A program made the translations under genes and the position numbers. Below, piece after piece: positions 60,668 through 64,000 of a stretch of DNA of 64,000 nucleotides. This DNA is from Dyadobacter sp. 676. GTDB lineage: Bacteria > Bacteroidota > Bacteroidia > Cytophagales > Spirosomataceae. The notes under the pieces were generated by a model. It was not told the DNA's origin. It was given only the letters and a program-made list of their open reading frames with translations, and searched no databases. The DNA lies in the NCBI RefSeq assembly GCF_040448675.1, contig NZ_CP159289.1, positions 5,873,001 through 5,937,000 of the forward strand, in the 5' to 3' direction. How positions within the stretch are numbered: the first letter of the stretch is position 1; every line of letters starts with the position of its first letter.

Positions 60668-63316
60668 TTATTCGCTTTTCAGAATTTTTGCGGGATTGGT
60701 ACGGGCGGCTTTGGCGGTTTGCGAGCCAATCATGATCAGCGCCAGCACCATAACCGCCAATGTTCCGCCTATCAGTTCGGCAATACCGATGGGTTGGCGG
60801 TAGACGAAGCGGGTTAATAATATCTTGTCGAAAAGCAGATAGGTAACCGGCAACGCTATGACGGCGGCAATGGCGAGCAACGTGAGAAATCCGCGGCAGA
60901 GCAGGTATACCAGTCCGGGTTCGCTGGCACCCAGCACTTTGCGGATGCTGATTTCCTTCAATTTGGTTTCCGTAGTGAATACCACCATTCCGAAAAGGCC
61001 CAGCGAAGCAATGCAAATGGCCAGGAAGGCAAGGAAACCGATGACCTTTATCATCATTGAAAACTCGCTGTACGCCTCCTCGATCTGTTCGTCATAAAAA
61101 TTCGCTTTGAGCGGATGTACTTTATCGAACCGTTTCCAGGCCGATTCAATTTTGTCCATCGTATTTTCCAGGTCGGTGGAGGCGATTAGAAGGTTCAGGT
61201 AACCCCATGGTTCGCTTTTCGAATAGCGGAACATCACCGGCTCTATCTTGTTTTCCACGGTTCCGTAATGGAAATCCTTTAATACGCCCACGATCGTGAG
61301 CTTCCGTCCTTCTACTTCGATAATATGGCCCAGCGCCTTGTGCGGATCGCGGCCGCCGATATTGAACCGTTTTAATACCTGCTCGTTTACAATCAGTTCG
61401 CTTTCATTTCCTTTTTCCGGCCGCAGCGCAAAATTATGGCCCGCGAGCAGCTTGTGCCGGTGAATTGGCAGGTAATTTTCATCCACGGTATTTACCCACA
61501 CCAATGCGGAGTCCGCTGGCTGTGGCGCGCCGTCCTGCCAGTATTTTACATCGAAACCGTACATGGTACCCACGCTGGTGATCATACTTGATTGTGAAAT
61601 TTGTCTCACCCCGGGTATCTCCGCCAGCTCCTTTTTCAATGCCGTCGCATCGGCCCCGAGCAATTTGATATTCAGAATGTTTTCGGTATTGAAACCCAGG
61701 TCGAAATGCAGAAAGCTTTTGTACTGGCTGTAACCGACGAGCGTAGTGGCGATGAATATGAGCGAAAGGGAATATTGCGCCACAATGAGCACCCGTCGCA
61801 GCCCTACATGCCGGAATACCCTGATTCCCGACGCATCCTTCATGACCGAAAGCGCATTGATTCTGGAGAAAAACACAGCCGGAAAAAAGCCCGCCGCCAG
61901 CCCGGTACACGCCGCCAGTGCGATGAAACACAATACGGAACGGAACGACAAGCCGAGCGCGAAAATCTGGGGAATGTGCGGATCGAGTGCGAGAAATTCC
62001 CTTCGCAGAAAAAGGTACAGCCCGAAAGAAAACAGCAGCGCGAGGAAGGCGATTATCACGGATTCGGTAATAAACTGTCCAAGCACATGGCTCCGGTGCG
62101 CTCCTATGATCTTACGCACGCCAACCTCGCGCGAGCGCCGGAGCGAGCGGGCGACCGACAGGTTGGTGTAATTGAAACACGCCGAAAGGATGATCACGAA
62201 CGCCAGCCCGGCCAGTATCCAGAGCGTAACAGGCTCGACACGAGGCCCCATATTGTTCGAAAGTTTCCGACCTAATGCGATATCGGCGAAAGGTTGAAGC
62301 GACAGCGTTACCTTTTTATGGAGCAAGGCCTTGTTTTCCTCCGCGCTGATCTGGTCGAGTGCCCTTTGTATGCCAGCTATGTTGCCGCTTTTGGGAAGCG
62401 TGATATAGGTATAGTTGGACCACACGTTATCCCAGTTATAAAACCCGTCCTGCTTCTTGCCGAGCGTCGCGTCCGCGGTCGCGAACGACACCAGCGCGTC
62501 GAAACGGATATGGGAAAGCTGCGGAACGTCCCTGGCTACGCCGGTGACCTGGTAGTCGAGCGTGTCGAAGCGCACGGTTCGTCCTACCACGTCGGTGTTG
62601 CCGAACAGTTTCAAAGCTGTTTTTTCAGTCAAAACCAGCGAGTAGGGTTCTTTGAGCGCCGTCGCGGGATCGCCGGCGACGAGCGGAAATGTCATAATCT
62701 TGAAAAACGACTGATCGGCCCAGCTCGCTTCGAGGGGAAAAGTGTTTTGCTCCACCCGGGCATCGCCCGAAAACCCGTTGCGCATAACGGTGAAATCCTC
62801 GATTCCCGGAACGTCGGCGCGGAGCCGCTGCGCTACCCTTATCGACGTCGAGGCCAGGTCCATCGGCGGCTGGCCGTCGGACTGATGCCGGGTGATCACC
62901 CGGTAAATGCGGTCCTTTTTTTTATGAAAATCGTCGTAGGAAAGTAAGTCGTTTACAATCGCGATCACGAGCAAGCCTACCGACATGCTTACCGCAAGGC
63001 CGACGATATTAATGAATGAAAACAGTTTGTTGCGCACCAGGTTGCGCCTCGAAGTTTTGAAATAGCTGCCGAGCATGATGAAATGGGCTAAGAAAGTGAA
63101 TGGTTCTATTTTACGGATCGTGTACGGTCGCAGGAACTTGATTACGTCGATCAGGTAGATCAGCCGCGCACGCCGCGGGCCTTTGTCGCGGACGTTGCGC
63201 ATAAAATATTCATAAAGGTCGCCTTCCAGGTCTTCGAGAAGCCGCGGGCGGCAGTACCACCGGAGGAAAGCCGTAGCCCATTTCGGTGGTTGCGGGTCAT
63301 GTGCCGGCGTTTTCAT
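60668..63316 (-). CDS. FtsX-type ABC permease with PadR-linked N-terminal prefix domain
   Basis: An 882-residue membrane protein. Its N-terminal ~75 residues (KWATAFLRWYCRPRLLEDLE and GDLYEYFMRNVRDKGPRRAR) form the permease prefix domain found in this Bacteroidota group. The remainder is a typical double FtsX/MacB permease: FKTSRRNLVRNKLFSFINIV, a first core, RSLRRSREVGVRKIIGAHRS, a second core with the usual FDVKYWQDG region, and ETKLKEISIRKVLGASEPG, ending RTNPAKILKSE. The start overlaps the stop of the PadR gene by ATGA (63313-63316), so the two form a translationally coupled unit. No ATP-binding subunit is present locally. Confidence 0.92.
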   Translation of the reverse strand: MKTPAHDPQPPKWATAFLRWYCRPRLLEDLEGDLYEYFMRNVRDKGPRRARLIYLIDVIKFLRPYTIRKIEPFTFLAHFIMLGSYFKTSRRNLVRNKLFSFINIVGLAVSMSVGLLVIAIVNDLLSYDDFHKKKDRIYRVITRHQSDGQPPMDLASTSIRVAQRLRADVPGIEDFTVMRNGFSGDARVEQNTFPLEASWADQSFFKIMTFPLVAGDPATALKEPYSLVLTEKTALKLFGNTDVVGRTVRFDTLDYQVTGVARDVPQLSHIRFDALVSFATADATLGKKQDGFYNWDNVWSNYTYITLPKSGNIAGIQRALDQISAEENKALLHKKVTLSLQPFADIALGRKLSNNMGPRVEPVTLWILAGLAFVIILSACFNYTNLSVARSLRRSREVGVRKIIGAHRSHVLGQFITESVIIAFLALLFSFGLYLFLRREFLALDPHIPQIFALGLSFRSVLCFIALAACTGLAAGFFPAVFFSRINALSVMKDASGIRVFRHVGLRRVLIVAQYSLSLIFIATTLVGYSQYKSFLHFDLGFNTENILNIKLLGADATALKKELAEIPGVRQISQSSMITSVGTMYGFDVKYWQDGAPQPADSALVWVNTVDENYLPIHRHKLLAGHNFALRPEKGNESELIVNEQVLKRFNIGGRDPHKALGHIIEVEGRKLTIVGVLKDFHYGTVENKIEPVMFRYSKSEPWGYLNLLIASTDLENTMDKIESAWKRFDKVHPLKANFYDEQIEEAYSEFSMMIKVIGFLAFLAICIASLGLFGMVVFTTETKLKEISIRKVLGASEPGLVYLLCRGFLTLLAIAAVIALPVTYLLFDKILLTRFVYRQPIGIAELIGGTLAVMVLALIMIGSQTAKAARTNPAKILKSE

Positions 63317-63648
63317 ATCGAGCCTTCGAGATTGAAGCCAGGGATATTCCGCCAGATCGCCTCCCGCAGTTCCTTCGCACGCATGAGCGCCACCTTGCCT
63401 GCGTGGGTCACTTCATAAAAGCGTTTCCGTTTCCCGCCACGGGTTGCGCTGGCGTCGCCTAAGTGGCTCTTCGCGAGTCCTTTTTCTTCCAGCCGGTTCA
63501 GTACGGCATGTACCACGCCCAGTTTCACCGAGCGGCCCGTATATCTTTCCAGTTCATCACAAATCGCGACACTGTACGCTTCCGTCCCAAGCGCCGCGAT
63601 CGTAAGTAAAACCAACTCTTCAAATTCGCCCAGGTTAGTCCCTTTCAT
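63313..63648 (-). CDS. PadR-family transcriptional regulator
   Basis: About 111 residues with a winged-helix HTH: GEFEELVLLTIAALGTEAYS, then SVKLGVVHAVLNRLEEKGL and the wing RGGKRKRFYEVTHAGKVAL. I place the start at 63648 (MKGTNLGEFEELVLL), the usual N-terminus for PadR proteins paired with prefix-domain permeases; an ATG at 63678 would add ten residues. The pairing of PadR and permease is a standard arrangement in this phylum, and PadR is expected to repress the two genes. The phased repeat upstream (63831-63926) lies about 180 bp from the start. Confidence 0.88.
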   Translation of the reverse strand: MKGTNLGEFEELVLLTIAALGTEAYSVAICDELERYTGRSVKLGVVHAVLNRLEEKGLAKSHLGDASATRGGKRKRFYEVTHAGKVALMRAKELREAIWRNIPGFNLEGSI

Positions 63649-63830
63649 TGGCACACAACGGTTTGTCTGTTTTGTCATTAAATGTATGTATTATCAAAAT
63701 ATAAAATCATGTTTTGTATGTAAAATATTTTTGCAGTGAAAAAAAGAGGCTGCCGTTCCTGGCAACCTCGTTTTACTGGTTACAGATATCGCGTTATTCT
63801 GTCAGTCATTTTAATGCCCCCCCAAACACA

Positions 63831-63926
63831 CATGACCACTCCTGACAAAACCTGACTACACATGACCACCCCTGGCAAAATCTGACTACACATGCAATAC
63901 CTGACCAGTCATGACAATACCTGACA
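63831..63926. repeat. Helically phased TGAC tandem repeats (about ten 10-bp units)
   Basis: TGAC or a one- to two-base variant recurs at 63833, 63843, 63853, 63863, 63873 (TGGC), 63883, 63893 (TGCA), 63902, 63912 and 63922. The spacing is ten bases throughout except one step of nine. Two adjacent 30-bp units (63831-63860 and 63861-63890) differ in three bases. It lies between the SusD tail and the PadR gene. Confidence 0.8.
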
Positions 63927-64000
63927 TTACCACCCGGGATTCTGCCCCAATGCGGGATTTCTGATACGATCCGCCTCTGGAATAGGGTAGAGGTACTTCT
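63927..64000 (-). CDS. RagB/SusD family protein, C-terminal end only
   Basis: On the minus strand the right edge of the window translates as KYLYPIPEADRIRNPALGQN then PGW and a TAA at 63927-63929. This is the characteristic C-terminus of SusD-family proteins (PIP...NP.L.QNPGW). The rest of the gene lies beyond the window. The phased TGAC repeat begins directly after its stop codon. Confidence 0.85.
   Translation of the reverse strand, partial: KYLYPIPEADRIRNPALGQNPGW

Noticed and set aside
63831..63926. CRISPR array
   Set aside because: The repeats are about 10 bp and contiguous, without unique spacers of 25-40 bp, and no cas gene is present.

Overview
The window looks like a chromosomal segment from a member of the Bacteroidota, most likely a Cytophagales/Spirosomataceae organism of the Dyadobacter type (inference; no rRNA is present to confirm it). 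The evidence is two SusC/SusD pairs plus the tail of a third SusD, a hybrid two-component system fused to an AraC output domain, a protease with a type IX secretion sorting domain, many AraC-type regulators, DUF4230/DUF3078/DUF4932 proteins, and promoters of the Bacteroidota form (TTG, about 20 bp, TAnnTTTG). I see no tRNA, rRNA, CRISPR array, transposase or phage gene.

Layout. 1-6.8 kb: a truncated metallo-beta-lactamase/rhodanese-type hydrolase, a SemiSWEET sugar transporter, a DUF4230 protein, a beta-propeller sensor kinase that overlaps tail to tail with a NarL-type response regulator, and an HD-domain nucleotidase. 6.8-13.6 kb: a secreted M43 metalloprotease and an orphan SusD-SusC pair. 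13.9-21.9 kb: a decayed serine hydrolase, an SRPBCC protein, a GlxA-type regulator, a Tat-exported Dabb protein, the remnant of a LytS-type kinase with its surviving LytTR regulator and lipoprotein, an MTHFR-like enzyme, an Asp-box (sialidase-fold) lipoprotein and an alpha/beta hydrolase. 21.9-26.4 kb: an FtsX-type permease and an SDR plus AraC pair.

26.5-39.6 kb is a compact polysaccharide utilisation locus: HTCS sensor, SusC, SusD, a surface glycan-binding lipoprotein and one GH31 enzyme of the alpha-xylosidase (YicI) type, closed by a strong terminator. The HTCS would sense an oligosaccharide in the periplasm and activate the susC promoter. SusD and the glycan-binding protein would capture the glycan, SusC would import it, and GH31 would trim non-reducing alpha-linked sugars. 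39.7-46.7 kb: a TonB-domain protein, a second SDR plus AraC pair, a TonB-dependent siderophore-type receptor, and two tandem paralogous AraC regulators divergent from it.

46.8-64 kb: an MscS-type channel gene broken by two frameshifts, a lipoprotein hydrolase, a membrane-anchored AraC regulator, a DUF4932 zincin-like protein, a ketopantoate reductase-like protein, DUF3078, an unrecognised 393-residue protein, an MFS transporter, ExbD, a frameshifted DoxX-like gene with a cysteine-rich tail, an SPW-motif membrane protein, a PadR-regulator/FtsX-permease operon, a helically phased TGAC repeat tract, and the last codons of another SusD.

The most notable things are non-genic or degenerate: the 10-bp phased TGAC repeat at 63831-63926; the kinase deletion remnant still translationally coupled to its regulator; long perfect inverted repeats ahead of the PUL susC and at 58966-59008; an inverted repeat abutting the start codon of the second SDR; and four broken genes, an unusual number for 64 kb. 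Functional statements are from family recognition by eye, without database searches.
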